From Adiantum capillus-veneris (lineage: Eukaryota; Streptophyta; Polypodiopsida; Polypodiales; Pteridaceae), in the NCBI GenBank assembly GCA_014529385.2, contig CM043946.1, positions 38,640,058 through 38,704,057 of the forward strand: a stretch of 64,000 nucleotides of DNA, in the 5' to 3' direction. The notes beneath the pieces are model-generated. The model did not search any database and was not told the origin of the DNA. It worked only from the letters and a program-made list of their open reading frames with translations. The translations under genes and the position numbers were made by a program. Shown here piece by piece: positions 23,302 to 34,749 of the stretch (position 1 is the stretch's first letter; each line of letters begins with the position of its first letter).

Positions 23302-24098
23302 TTGGTTGCCATATTTAGATATAATATGACCTAAATACTGAATCTCATGTAAGAAAAATTCACTTTTCTTTTGATTTATGTAAATCTTATTCTATCGCAA
23401 AACTTGAAAAATTACCTGGAGGTATTGTTTGTGTTCATCCAAGAAATTGGAGTAGATGATTATATCATCAAAGAACACTCCAGTGTAACTGCGGTGAGGC
23501 CTAAAGAGCTTCTCCATCATGTTGTTGAATGTAGCTGGTGCATTGGTCAAGCCAAAAGGCATGACAATGAATTCGTAGAGACCACACGTAGTGCAAAATG
23601 CGGTCTTTACAATGTCTTGATCAACAACCCTTATTTGGTGATGGGGCCACTTTTTAGGTCAATCCTACTGAAGTAGGTCGATCCTTGTAGCTTATCAAAT
23701 AGGTCTTCTACCCGCAGAACGGGAAACCTAATTTTGATAGTGATCCTATCTAGTGCTCTATAGTCGACACACATATGATATGTGCCATCTTTCTTTTGCA
23801 CTAATAAGACTGGTGAACAAAATGGAGATGAACTAAGCCTAACCATTCCTTTCTCAACCAGCTCATGCAATTGCCGCATAATTTCCTCTTGTTGAGCTTG
23901 AGACACTCGATAAGGAGGTTTATTGGGCAGTGAGCTTCCTGGAAGAAGCTCAATTGCATGGTCATCATCCCCTCGTTTTGGAGGCAATTCATTATGGATG
24001 TCATCAATAAAAACATCTTGGAATTCATTAAGGAGATTAGATAACCCTAATTCTTTTTTATTCCCCTTATTTTTATTTTGACAGAACATTAGGTTCAT
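23302..24098 (-). pseudogene. Chromovirus reverse transcriptase fingers and palm
   Basis: The frame at 23631-24098 shows the gypsy start (PPKRGDDDHAIELLPGSSLP), PPYRVSQAQ, KGMVRLSSSPFCSPVLLVQK, KDGTYHMCVDYRALD and STYFSRIDLKSG, the palm Asp motif. The catalytic FFDD box is at 23464-23472 (minus) in another frame. All core motifs are present but the frame is interrupted around 23480-23640. Confidence 0.88.
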
Positions 24099-24540
24099 TT
24101 TGAGAGTCTTTTACAAATATCATGTACATGGAAATAGAGCTCTTTATTGACTTATCAAAAGCTTGGTTATGTACAAGAGGTATAGTGTTACCTGACTCGT
24201 TAGCATATATGTACATGTCTTTGTCCCTATACTTAAAGTAAATATGCCTTTCAGGAAACTTGATGTTGGCCACCATGCGATCAAACCATGGTGTCCCTAG
24301 GATTACATCCTCATGCTAAGGGGAGAGATGAAGAAATCCTCTTTGTCCACATAACTTAGACATGAAGCCTCAATTTCCCAATTAAGGGAGTAACTGGGAC
24401 TTCTTCTCCCTTGAAAGCACCATCGGCTGGTAGGGTATTTCCCATCTCAAAGGCTTGTATGCCTAGCTTAGTGGCCAACTCCATGGATATGAAATTGTGA
24501 GTAGAGCCATTGTCGAAGAGAATGAAAGTATCATGTTCTC
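24073..24540 (-). pseudogene. Chromovirus aspartic protease
   Basis: On the minus strand, ILFDNGSTHNFISMELA spans about 24485-24520. The catalytic triplet, normally Asp-Ser/Thr-Gly, is Asp-Asn-Gly (codons at 24506-24514), followed by the usual STHNFIS. The downstream half (DRMVANIKFPERH, MYIYANESGNTI) continues in another frame to 24073. The same Asp-Asn-Gly occurs in the related copy at 59563-59571, so the substitution was inherited within this family and is not a private mutation. Confidence 0.75.
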
Positions 24541-24550
24541 TTACCTTTCC

Positions 24551-24850
24551 CTAAGCATGGCATAGAGGAGATCCTTTGCGATGAGCATCTTCTTCTTGAA
24601 CTTCAATTATGGAAGCTCTAGGAGGTTCATTGCGTTTGTTATTTTGTGGGCAAGCACGATAAGCATGCCCTTGCTCCCCACATTTGAAACAATGGTTATC
24701 CTCGCGATAACGCTCTAGCTCTTCAGGAGAGAGTCTATTTTTATCTTTGTAGACTCCCTTCTCCTTAGCTTTGTTGTTGTTGAAGTTGCCCTTGGGAATC
24801 TTTTGGACGTGCTCCTTCCCCTTAGGCTCATTACGGTCTTTTCTTTCCAT
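24551..24850 (-). pseudogene. Gag C-terminus with CCHC zinc knuckle
   Basis: A 99-codon frame, basic and Asn/Lys-rich, with RLSPEELERYREDNH followed by CFKCGEQGHAYRACP, a perfect C-x2-C-x4-H-x4-C nucleocapsid knuckle that binds genomic RNA. It lies between the capsid part and the protease, as in other gypsy elements. Confidence 0.88.
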
Positions 24851-24988
24851 GGGCTTAAGATTTTTCTTAGCTCCTTGTTGGAAGTGGATTCATGAAGCCA
24901 CCATAGTATGGTGTATGACCACTAAAATAGTGCGAGGCCTTTGGGAGTTGACATACTCTGCCATATCTTCAGATAAACCCGCACAAAA

Positions 24989-26056
24989 TTAATGTTTTTG
25001 CTCTCCAAAATCTACCTTTTTGTAGACAGTGGCTTTGAGATGTAAATCCCAAAACTTGTCTACGTATTTGTGGATAGAGTAGGGAGAGAGCTTCAAGCTT
25101 CGCCAAATAGTGAGCACTTTGTCTTTGACATTTCTAGCCAAAAACTGCTTCATAATGGAAGCTCTTAAAGCTTTCAATGTTCGTGGAGCTTCACCGTTTG
25201 CTCGTAGGCTAGACCACCATTGCCTGGCGAACTTTTGGAAATGCATGGCTACATGACGTATCTTAGAGGACTCTGTGAAGCCCTCATCTCCGAATTCCGC
25301 ATCAAATTGTTGAATAAAGGCCAAGACTTTGTCTGTAGCACCAAAGGTTCCATCGTAGGTAAGAAAAGAGATACTCTATCCTCCCTCCTTGAACTGTTTG
25401 AGCTTGGACGACCTCTTCCAAGCGGCATAGGATTTCCTATGGCCTCTGCTTTTGAATTCTTTGAGAGCTGCACCATCACTTCCTTCAGAAGAGGAGGAGA
25501 ATGATGAAGATGGAGAAGAGGGCGACCTCTTTCTCGCCTTTTTCTTCTCATACTTCCTTTCTTCCTTCTTTGAATTACAATGAGAAGGACTATCCGGTGG
25601 TCTTGTCCGTTTAGGTGGTGTTGGAGAGCGTTTTTCCCATCATCTTTGTGGAGCCATCTCTATCGAGGTGGCGGGAGATTCACTTCTTTCTCGTTCTTTT
25701 GGTGGGGGCTCTACCATTGAGATTTGGGTTGTCCTTGGTGAGGGAGTTGCCCTGTCAACCTGTAAGCTTCTGGGTCCTTCGTATGGGTCCTCCTCTTCTC
25801 TCACCGTAGAGATCCCTCTTTTAGAGATCTCACTAGGAGCTTTCATAGACACTCCCTCTTCTAGGTGAGGAGATTGGAGAATCCCATGGATGCGTAATTG
25901 TTGTTGTACTTCACCTTGGAGGGATGGGTTGCCCATGGCTTGTTGAAGCGTAGTAACAAGATAGTTCACATGTGTAGGGGCATCATTAGTAGCTTGAACA
26001 TTAGCAAAATCAAAGCCATCAACATTAATTTCACTCTCTCTACTATTGTCAGCCAT
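24989..26056 (-). pseudogene. Chromovirus Gag, N-terminal and capsid regions
   Basis: The likely start is ATG at 26056 (MADNSRESEINVDGF), about 410 bases inside the 5' LTR edge. The first frame (25640-26056) is acidic and Pro-rich; a second (25249-25551) is low-complexity; the third (24989-25324) has the capsid core with FARQWWSSLRANGEAPRT, IMKQFLA and KYVDKFWDLHLKA, a typical retrotransposon Gag block. Two frameshifts separate them. The Gag at 60079-61110 is closely similar. Confidence 0.85.
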
Positions 26057-26455
26057 TCTAACTAAGTTTTAGGTGTAAGTTTTTACTAGTACTTTGGAAC
26101 TTCAAGCCCTAGTTGCTACTCCTTTTTACTTTCAAAGATAAGCACTCAAGCATCTATACCCGTGGCTCAAAATATATTTAATTGCAAGAAATAGAAGAGA
26201 GGGTTTATCATAGCCCAGTCGGCACCAGTTACTGTCAAGCTTCTAACAGCTCAATAATGGTTAAGTCGTAGGCCCCTTGGGACTCCATTATTAAGACCAT
26301 AGCTCTCGACGGTGATACCCCGTTAACTGCACGAAGCAGGCGCACCTCAAGGATAATAAATACCTATTCTACTTACCCTCATGCAATTAATAATACCAAC
26401 CATTTGTAGCAAGCTTGAGGACCTCCCTTCTTGAGCAAGAAAAGAGAAACCAATA

Positions 26456-26467
26456 GCTCTAATACCA
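26456..26467 (-). other. Chromovirus primer-binding site (tRNA-iMet type)
   Basis: On the minus strand TGGTATTAGAGC, one mismatch from the plant initiator-Met site TGGTATCAGAGC, one base after the 5' LTR terminal CA. It fixes the 5' end and orientation of the element. Confidence 0.85.
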
Positions 26468-26468
26468 A

Positions 26469-28053
26469 TGTAGCATTTAATGGTCTATAAAGCTGGTAAA
26501 TAGCGGAAAATAACTTAACATAGCGATCGTTTCATTAAGAGCAAGTTCCTTATGAGCATAAAAGAGTGCGTGGTTGGAGATAGCAACATTAGCATAACAC
26601 CTAATTAGTTTGGCACATTACTTGAAAGAGGGAGAGAAATAGAACAATTGACAACAACTATTGAGCACTGGATTTACATGGACCGGTCCCTCCTCCATTA
26701 GGTATTTGTATTATAGCTTCTCCCATTAAGAGAGACTTTGTACAATACAATTCTTTGTGTTCCTTGGTAAAAAATCGTTGGTGCTATGAAGATGGAAGCT
26801 TCATGCACCAAACTTACACGTGATAACACATAACATCAAAAGGAAGAAGAAGTATTCTTACGAGAAAGAAGCATTTCCTCACTTAATTACTCTTGTAGCT
26901 TAGCTTAGCTTAGTAATTAGATAATAGAGGAGAGAACCATGGCATTGAAGCTTGGCTCTTGGTTGGATTTGCATTCCATATCCAAGAGTTGTTGGTGTAG
27001 GCCTCCATTCTCTAATCTTGGAGAAGAAGATGAGATTTCCATTAAAGCTTGGAGAAGGAGATGACTTTCTTGCTCTACACATGAGTTGTCTGAGTGTGTG
27101 TGGAATTATGCCTTTACAAATCAGCCCCCTCTCTCCTCTTGGTCGACCCCTCTTGCAATTTACTCATGCTGGCTTCCTATTGGCCCTTGAAAAGCTTAGC
27201 CAATAGCATTTGAGCAAGCCTTTTACTCATGCTGGCTTCCTATTGGCCGGTGAAAAGATTAGCCAATAGCATTTGAGAGGCCTAGTCAAGAGCCTTGTGA
27301 CAAGTGTCCACCCCTTTCCTCTTTTGTAAAAGCTCAGATAATTAATTTAATTATCTTAATTGTTATTGGACCTTTTAGACTTGTTGCCAATAGGATTAAG
27401 CAATTTTGTGGGCTGCTTATTTCTCATTGGACCTTTTGACTGTCCAATAGTCTTTTTGGGAGATTAATTCTCATTGGTTCTTTTATCAATCATTTCTAAA
27501 GTAAGAAATTGAATTTACACTAGCTCAATGCTCATTGATCCACCTCTTTGTCAATCCAATAGGATTCAGGCAAGAATGGGGGGTTTCTTTACATGCCTGA
27601 CATGTGTCCTGTTTACTTTGTGGAAAGGGTAAACTTAGGTGTATAGTGTGTGTGTGTGTGCGTGTCTAGTCACTTCACAAGCTTTGCCATTTTCCCACCT
27701 CGCCCTCTAAGCTGTCCTCTAGCTATTTGGACTTTTGTACACACACAAAGCATCCAATTCCATTAACATTTGACCATTGGACTTACACTTGGAAATTTTG
27801 GAACTTAACCTTTTGGAAGTCTTGATGGGATGAACCTTAAGGCCTTTGGAGCCCATTCATTGCACATTGCACATTGCACATTGCTCTTCTACAAATTGTA
27901 CCCCTTTGGATCCCTACTGTGGGCCCCTACTGTGACCAATGTGCTAGCCTTACTAATAATCTAGCTTTTTCTCCCATGGTACTTCCCCATAATAAATGAT
28001 CAGTTTAACATGAGAAAATCATTTATGATAATTAGATATTAGTTATTATGACA
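26469..28053 (-). repeat. Chromovirus 5' LTR (right copy)
   Basis: 1,585 bases from TGTAGCAT to TTATGACA in plus orientation. Relative to the left LTR it has lost about 85 bases near 26838 and gained a second CCTATTGGCC...AGCCAATAGCATTTGAG unit at about 27219-27275. It also carries three copies of the 8-base unit GCACATTG near 27860-27885. Lesions accumulated in both LTRs independently, so the insertion is not recent. Confidence 0.9.
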
Positions 28054-30002
28054 CAACTCAACCACTATCAAATATCAAAATCCTTTCAAGAAAAGATATG
28101 GCAAAGTGGGAGATAAAGCTCGACCACTCAAGTATTTGAAAGAGGACTCCAATGACCATAAACCATAAATGGTAGCTCTATGGCAAAGAGCAATGCCAAA
28201 ACCGGCTCCACACTAGGTATACAATACCAATATGCACTCAACGTACATAAACGGAGTACTACGCATCAACAAGCACCGAAACAAGTGCAATCCAAAAATC
28301 CGATCAAAGCAGAAACAATGCTCTCAATAGAGCTCCTTGGCACTCAAAGATTCTCTCGGAAATGCATGTACAAGAAGGGATCAAGCATGTGCCAAAACCA
28401 TATGCAAATCGTCCACGAATGACCATAAACCGGAATCACAAATCTATGCCAAAAACCTGTGAAACCTATCAAGAAAATTTGTCAAACCGACAAGGTAAAA
28501 ATGCCATACATTTTCCAGTGAGTTCACAGACAATGTCTGGAATTTGCCGATCATATGTGAGTGCCGCCTCTGGTGTGGCCAGACCGATGCCGGTGTAGTC
28601 CAAACTTACGCACCGGTCACTAGGCACTCGCCTACTTGGTCGCTCTGCAAATTTTCGCCACTACCATGTACTACTCCTTAGCAAGCATTGGAGTATGTGT
28701 ATATGCTGCTTGTAGCTCACCACTTGTGGCTTTCAGGTGCTTAGCATTATCCGCTTGTTTACCAGTTGCCAAGCAATCTCGGGCCACTAGCGTTGATCAC
28801 CAACCAATCGAAGAAACCGCTTCCCTTGCGAAAAACTTTCTTGGTCCCATTGTAATGTCGACCATGGGAATAACGGCCTAGGGTCTTAAAATTGTTTTTG
28901 AAGCTTTTAATTTTTGAACCAGCAAACAAAAAAAAAAATTTGTTGCTCCACACAGGCCGAATCAAGCCTCTAGAAATCTGGCCGTGACCTACATACTCTC
29001 TCTAGCGCTCTTGTTTGCATCTTGTGGGCCTGTGTGTGGCTGGGAAGATCATATCAGCCCCAATTATGGCCATTTCCATATTGCTAATCAGATAAGCTCG
29101 CTTCAAAAAATTGGTGGAACTTCATACACACACACGACTTCCCTAGAGACTGTGTGCCCTCAATGGCTCTTGTGTGCTTCCTACTTGCTATGGGCTGATT
29201 ATGCGCTCCCTGAGCAGCCCGATTTGCAGCAATGTTCAGCCCTACCTCGATTGCTATGTGTGTGTGGCTGACCGGCCCGTCAGATCAGCCCGTCTACTTT
29301 GGCCATGCCTGCTTGCTTTTGATGAGTCTTCTCGGGGTTGAAGTGTTGCCTTGTTTTCCACCTTCTTCACCTGTTTCTCCCAAATCAATTGTGACTACTT
29401 GCATCAGAGTACTGGAACTTCTTCTTTACCTCCCATGCAAGCTCTCTAAGCTTCACTCTTCTCCATACACACAGAAAATGCAGATTTGACTTCCTTCTCT
29501 TGCTTCATTGTCTTCTTCACAAAGATCTCGATTGTCTGCAACAAAACTCCTATGCTTCCAAATCTTACCACACAGAGATATCAAATCTAAAAATTTTGAT
29601 TTACATAAGTTGATTTCCCTCGATCATTGGGTGTGTGCAAGCAAGCGCTCCCGTGCCGAGAGTTCCAATGCTCTCGATCAGCTCCGAGCCACTCTGATCT
29701 TGCTCCAATCTGGCTTCTACTGCGCCAGATCCATGCTGCAAGCGATCCACAAGCTCTCCAAGCTTTGTGATCGCCGATCCATGATCTGATCCATCACCGT
29801 CCGCTCCCGATCGGACCACTCGCAATCCAAGATCTGATCCATCACCGTCCGCTCCCGATCGGACCACTCGCAATCCGAGATCGACAACGAGTGCAAAGCT
29901 TCCGAAACCATCCGTGGAGAGCTCTCCGGGAGGGGGAAGTGTGCGCGAGAGAGGGAGGAGTGACCGCGATGCCAGCGCTGCAACCTATGCTCTGATACTA
30001 TA
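28054..30002 (-). other. Copia copy 2, 5' internal (gag-side) region
   Basis: The sequence resumes after the chromovirus with phrases shared with copia copy 1 (for example GATATGGCAAAGTGGGAG). Further right, minus-strand frames at 29601-29873 and 29717-30199 contain a Glu/Asp/Arg-rich repeat, but no capsid or knuckle motif. On the minus strand next to the LTR, TAGTATCAGAGCATAGG is a primer-binding site with TGG changed to TAG. A 48-base tandem duplication sits at 29783-29878. Confidence 0.5.
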
Positions 30003-30222
30003 TGAAAAGTGTGTGTACGCGTGCGCGGTAGCATGTGGTGCGTGAGTGCGGTGCAGGGACACAAGATACACACGGTGTGGGTGGAGCCTCTCCCTCTCAA
30101 TTTGAGAAGTGTGAGAGAGCTCCTTATAATTTGGTATATAAAGAATAAGGTATGTGTGTGTCCACACCCAGTGGTGGGCGGCCGTCTGGCCACGGGCAAG
30201 GTGTATTGCCTTTACCCCAATA
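30003..30222 (-). repeat. Copia 5' LTR (right copy)
   Basis: Partner of 17363-17585; starts TGAAAAGTGTG and ends CCCCAATA, where the expected terminal CA has become TA. Next to it inside the element lies the primer-binding site, outside it the GGAAT target repeat. Confidence 0.8.
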
Positions 30223-31089
30223 GGAATTTGGTCAATGCCATAATGGTAATCTAGTATGGAAATAAGAGTGTGTATGCATGTCTGTGAGATTCACAAATGT
30301 GTGTGTGAGTCTCAAGTCTTTGTGAGAAGTCTGAAAGGAAGTTCCAAAAGATGTTGTCGATGTTGTTGATGCCAAGGCTAGGTGTCACTCCTCTATGGAA
30401 GGGGCATCTCATCCAAGCATGCAAGGAAATGGTCATCCACGGGGAATCATCGTCCGTGGGGAATGCACCGATGGAAAGAGGTTGTCAATGTCAGGAAATG
30501 TCATCCATGAGAAACGTTTGTCTATGGGAAAATGCAAGGAAATGGTCCAAAAATCAAAGCCTAGAAGCAGATGTAGGGAAGAGGGTTGTCCACCAAAATT
30601 GTCTATCTATGAGAAAATTGGTGAGAAAAGGTTGATGTCGCACAAAGTCTAAGAGTTGAAGTTGGGAATGAAGTAGCCATCTGCGAGAAAGTACCACGAA
30701 GAATGTCAATGGAAAGGAGTGTGCACCTCCACTGCCAATGTGTGTGGCGCTCCGAATTCAAGAGGACCACCGCATTTTTTTCCGACTTTCTTTTTTCCAC
30801 TACAAGTTTTTCTTCTTTCCATCATCTCTGGATTTCTCTTGGAAAGCCGCTCTTTCTTTGCCAATGGTTGTAGCACCACTATACCACTATGTGCAAGCTC
30901 CATTGTGAGCACCCTTGTAGGTTGGTTTGTCTTTGCTTTACCTGAAAGGCTTTTCTCCCCTTCTCCTTTGACTGGCCGTTAAGCGCCCCCTTGCCTTACT
31001 TCACTACGTGTGAATTGCCCCTTGGAGGGATTTTCAAAACATTTCTCTGAATAAAAACTGCAAGGTGAGAACCTCTTTGTGCCGCCTTC
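30223..31089. other. No gene recognised
   Basis: Plus-strand ORFs at 30351-30635 and 30395-30652 overlap and contain short repeated phrases (AAGGAAATGGTC, GAAATGTCATCC). No domain is recognisable and no promoter or terminator could be supported. Confidence 0.3.
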
Positions 31090-31821
31090 TCTGCCTCTTA
31101 GTCCGGGCTGTTGATGGGTGCAAGGTAGTGTTCGGCAAAAATCATTATATTAAACATACAAAATTCCCTTTCTTGAAGGAAATCTAAGAAAATTAGGTTA
31201 ATTTTTTGGGTTTTTACACTAATTTTCTCTGTTTTAGGGTGGAATTTCTCTTTTTCCCCTTGCCTTCAACCGGCATTTTTGAAATTGAAAATGGCATGAT
31301 ATTGAGCTGAGACGCATTTTCCCAAACACTGGTGCAAGGGCTACTTACTAAGTTGAAACCACTAGTTGGGTCCTTGCTCGCAAGAGTGTAGGTGCAAGTT
31401 GCATTTTGGCAAGAACACAAAATCCCAAGTCTCACTTGCATCAAGGGAAGCCATGTTAGAGTTCATCTCCTATTGCTTTTGTGCATATTGTATGGCTAGT
31501 GGTTTCTGGGCTGGCCACCCACTTGGATGCATTTATGTTGTACACACTCATTTATGTTGTACACACTCATTTTGTTCCGCCACCCATATTAGGTCATGGG
31601 CACCCACTATGTCTATGTTTTCCTATTTTCCCAATCTTGGTTTCTTAGTAGGTCATGGAATTTTACCCTACCTACCCCTGGAGCACTATAAATAGGTTGC
31701 GAGGGGGGATTATTGTATCATTGAAATCCATTCTAGCATTGTGGTCTTTTGGGGACTCCTCTATCTCTCTCTCTACTCTCTCGCATTTTTGCATCCATCC
31801 ACTCTCACATGGTATCATCAC
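31090..31821 (+). repeat. Putative copia-type LTR with TATA box and primer site
   Basis: CACTATAAATAGG at about 31684-31696 is a good plant TATA box. Downstream, CTCACA at 31804-31809 (an LTR-like CA end) is followed by TGGTATCATCAC (31810-31821), which matches the first eight bases of the initiator-Met primer site TGGTATCAGAGC. The upstream boundary near 31090 (TGTTGATGGG) is a guess. A 19-20 base tandem repeat (ATTTATGTTGTACACACTC) occurs at about 31532-31571. No second LTR was found. Confidence 0.45.
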
Positions 31822-33099
31822 TAAAGAAGCAGGCTTCAACACAAGTGATCACCCTAACAGGAGCTAGTGTTGGCCATTTGGAGTGTTTCCATCACAGAGA
31901 ACAACGTCACCATCGCCATAACCTACCCCTGTTAGTTCTTTTTCCTCAAGTAGCTTTTTTCCTAGGGTTATGTTTTACATGCTAGAGAGCCAATTTCGCT
32001 GAGCCTTCAGCTTTCTCCTCTCCTCCCTCATCGCTTCCTCTTTTCCAGACACCAAGCTCAACATTCACCTCCTACCTAGATAGCTTGCATTTCTACTACC
32101 TTGGTATGTTTTCAGGTTTGGGCTGCATATTTTCGTAGCATACAATGCAAGAAACATCACGACCTTGTCTCCCTAGTACCCTCTTCATCACCTTCTAGGA
32201 TCCTAGTGCCTTCCATAGGTGTTTATTTCCTTATAGGCATTATTTATGACATTTGTTACTTGTTGTTTTTCACCTAATTTGAGCACCTAGACAGTTGAGA
32301 TCAATGAGAATGATAACATTGACTTTTGTGACGCTCTGGTGTCAATTAGTGGCATACAATCACGCTGACTCTTGCATTTTGGTAGCATTTTCAACCCCTT
32401 GCAATTGTATCTTTGGGTGGATAGGACGATGGACATTTGTCTTTTGTGCAATAGACATTCCCATTGCTTGTCTAGACACCATTGCTTGTCTAGACACCAT
32501 TCGATGGCGATCCTAGAAATTCTCATGGATTGCTACAACTTTGGATTATTGGTACTCTCTACTATGATTTGATCTTCTCAGAGATTCTTGGGCACACTAT
32601 CATGCAGCTCCGCTCCCATGCTAAGAAAGATGCCAAAAAAATGCACATCAAGTCTGTTTGAAGCTTATATTTTTAATGAATAGTGATTAAGGCCTGGTAA
32701 CAGGCCAAGTTCAATGCTGAATGTATGCCAGATGCGGCTCAAAGGGTCAAAAAATGTCTTGGTAATGCTAAACAGTGAGTATGCTTGAAGTGTTCATAGC
32801 TGGATTTTTATTAATCAAACTTGAAGTACTTGAAGGGATCTACATGCCTGTCTTTACGGCTCGTCACAATCGGATCTACGGATAAGAACTTATGACAGTT
32901 TTAAGTTGAGTCAGTAGCAGATCCGTACCAGATTGGGCAGCTGCAGCTAAGGTGACAAAATTGAAATGAATGCACGGGCCTGAAGTGCTCACTTTGTGAA
33001 GCGTGTCGGTCTTTTCAGATCAGTGATCGGAGTTATGGTTGCCGAGTTATTGGCCGTTAAAGATGCAGTCCGGTCGGCTCGATCGGAGTGCTATCTGGG
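31822..33099. other. No gene recognised
   Basis: Follows the putative primer site, so it may be decayed copia interior, but no Gag, protease or polymerase motif was seen. A tandem 19-base duplication (CATTGCTTGTCTAGACACC) lies at about 32462-32500. Confidence 0.3.
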
Positions 33100-33443
33100 A
33101 ATTTTGAGTTTTTGTCCAGGTTTTTGAAATGCAATGATGGCGAGGAAAAGCCAACGTGGCTCCAGCTTGCTGGGAAAGAATGATATGCTTGGCAGTGCTT
33201 TAGTCGGCATGTACGCAAATACCCGCCTAATGTGGCCGTCCAATGAAGGATGCCAAGCATTGCATCAGCCCGATATTTATACCAAATGTGACTCCCTTAC
33301 AATGACTATGGCCACCAATGAAGAAGCTTGGCAAAGCCTTGGCCGATATGTATGCCAAATGTGGTGCTATTACAAAAGCACAAAAAGTTCTTGTTGAGTT
33401 ATTTGTAAAAAATGTCGTCTTTTGGAATGCAATGATTGCGGGC
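33100..33443 (+). pseudogene. Pentatricopeptide-repeat (PPR) protein relic
   Basis: The clearest stretch is 33336-33443: ALADMYAKCGAITKAQKVL, then LFVKNVVFWNAMIAG. This fits the plant PPR (PLS-type) consensus of the form ALVDMYAKCGxIxxAxxVF...RNVVSWNAMIxGYA. Upstream, MLGSALVGMYANT (from about 33187) and a NAMMAR phrase (about 33132) are further repeat debris in other frames. PPR proteins bind organellar RNA. The fragment has no intact array, start or stop and is enclosed by transposon-like DNA, so it is a retrocopy or captured fragment. Confidence 0.65.
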
Positions 33444-34749
33444 GATGCCTCGGTCGGTATGTATGCTTAACATGGGACCTCAATGAAGTTTAGAGACCGA
33501 GGGAATCTAACCGCTCAAAGGTCCAAGGGAAAAGGCCGCCCAAAAGAGGCTATTGGCCGTCTAAGGAAAGGAGTTGACTGCCATAAATGGAGACCAAAGG
33601 GGATTTTGGTCGCCCACTATTGGCCACCCTTTTTTTTTAGAGCATGTGTGAACAAAGGAAATAAAAGGAAAGCAAAGTCCATGGTAGGCAACAGAGGCCG
33701 CAAGCAGCGAGGAGGGAAGTAGAGCTGGCGCTCGCCAACACGGGCCTCGGATGAGGTCGTCGTAGAGACGAAAAACACTCAGAAACTCCTCGCGCACAGG
33801 TTCGGCACCAGCGGGGCTGGATGTAGTGCTGGTCAAAATCCCACCATGGCCACGTCATAGGGATGGGTCCCGCCACGTCAGCTACCCATTAGAAACATCG
33901 CTAATGGGTAGGCTATTTTTAGTAAGGGAGCCATGCAACCTATATAAAGAGGGGACTCGTGTGATTGAGTGGGGGCCTTCTCATGGTTTTTTCTCTCTCT
34001 GGGAGTAGAAGCCAAAGCTTCTAAACCTCATTAGCCAAGCATCAGATTACTCTCTTGGTCTCCGGGGAATAAGGTGAGAGGCATTAGCCATCCTAATCTA
34101 AAGCTCTGGTATGTTTTTTTTTCTTCCCTTTTCATTTTGAACAAAAGCCTAAGCCTAAGCCTAATCTCTCAAGCCAAGCAAATCTCTCGATTTCATTAAA
34201 ATATCATTAGTAGAGCCTAAACCTAATCCGGCTTAAGCCAATTTTTGTAAACTCTCTATGCCTAATCACAAACTCTTAACCCAAGCCTAATCCTAATCTC
34301 GCCTAAGCCATAATCCTAAGCTCTACAAGCCATAATTCTCCAAGCCATTAACCCAGAATTAATCCAATAACCATAAACTAGATTGGAGCACCCAAGGCTT
34401 TGGAAGTTGAAGGCAGAAGACAGTCCAAGGGGGTTACTACTGATCGTCTTGATTAGCACCTGGATTAAGACAGGTTGAAGTTTGTAAAGTGCATAAACGT
34501 TTCCATTATTATTTGATTAAAACAGGGATACTCTGGCTTATTTCAACAGGACTTGGCTACGGCCACACATAGGAATATGGGAGAGTTCAAGATAAACTTG
34601 TCTGAACTGTCTGTTTTGAGCTCTGTTAATTGTGTCTGTTGCACCTCTTTCCCCGCACCTCTCACAGTCAGGGGCCCGGTGCCTTCCCGGCTCACCTTTC
34701 GCACACTTATCCCCCGACAACACATTTCCACAAGGTGCTACGCAAAGAA
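33444..34749 (+). repeat. LTR/leader-like region with TATA box
   Basis: CCTATATAAAGAGGGG at about 33940-33955 is a strong TATA box, followed at about 34000-34400 by a leader rich in degenerate AAGCCTAA units, then sequence running into a copia-type gag start at 34750. The arrangement fits a 5' LTR plus leader of the copia relic that follows. LTR ends and a primer site were not resolved. A second copy for comparison is not in the window. Confidence 0.4.

Larger units (their letters stand above)
19291..28053 (-). mobile_element. Complete chromovirus (Ty3/gypsy) inserted in the copia element
   Basis: 8,763 bases between LTRs 19291-20868 and 26469-28053, in minus orientation. Flanks are GAACT (19286-19290) and CAACT (28054-28058), a target duplication with one mismatch. 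Order on the minus strand: 5' LTR, tRNA-iMet-type primer site, gag, CCHC knuckle, protease, reverse transcriptase, RNase H, integrase, chromodomain, purine tract, 3' LTR. The terminal chromodomain defines a chromovirus. Copia sequence resumes on the right, with the same order of phrases as in copia copy 1, confirming insertion. Multiple frameshifts and loss of the integrase Glu region make it inactive. Confidence 0.9.
17363..30222 (-). mobile_element. Complete but internally deleted Ty1/copia element, copy 2, split by a chromovirus
   Basis: LTRs of 223 bases (17363-17585) and 220 bases (30003-30222) bound the element; without the nested insertion it is about 4.1 kb. Flanks are AGAAT (17358-17362) and GGAAT (30223-30227), a 5-bp target duplication with one difference. 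Read on the minus strand it has a tRNA-Met-type primer site next to the right LTR, a gag-side region, protease, then the last part of reverse transcriptase, then a purine tract (AAGTGGGAGTA) and the 3' LTR. Integrase and most of reverse transcriptase are absent. The chromovirus at 19291-28053 interrupts it. Confidence 0.8.

Noticed and set aside
28984-29489. Cys-rich plus ORFs at 28984-29271 and 29232-29489
   Set aside because: They lie antisense within the copia 5' region and lack motifs or promoter signals.
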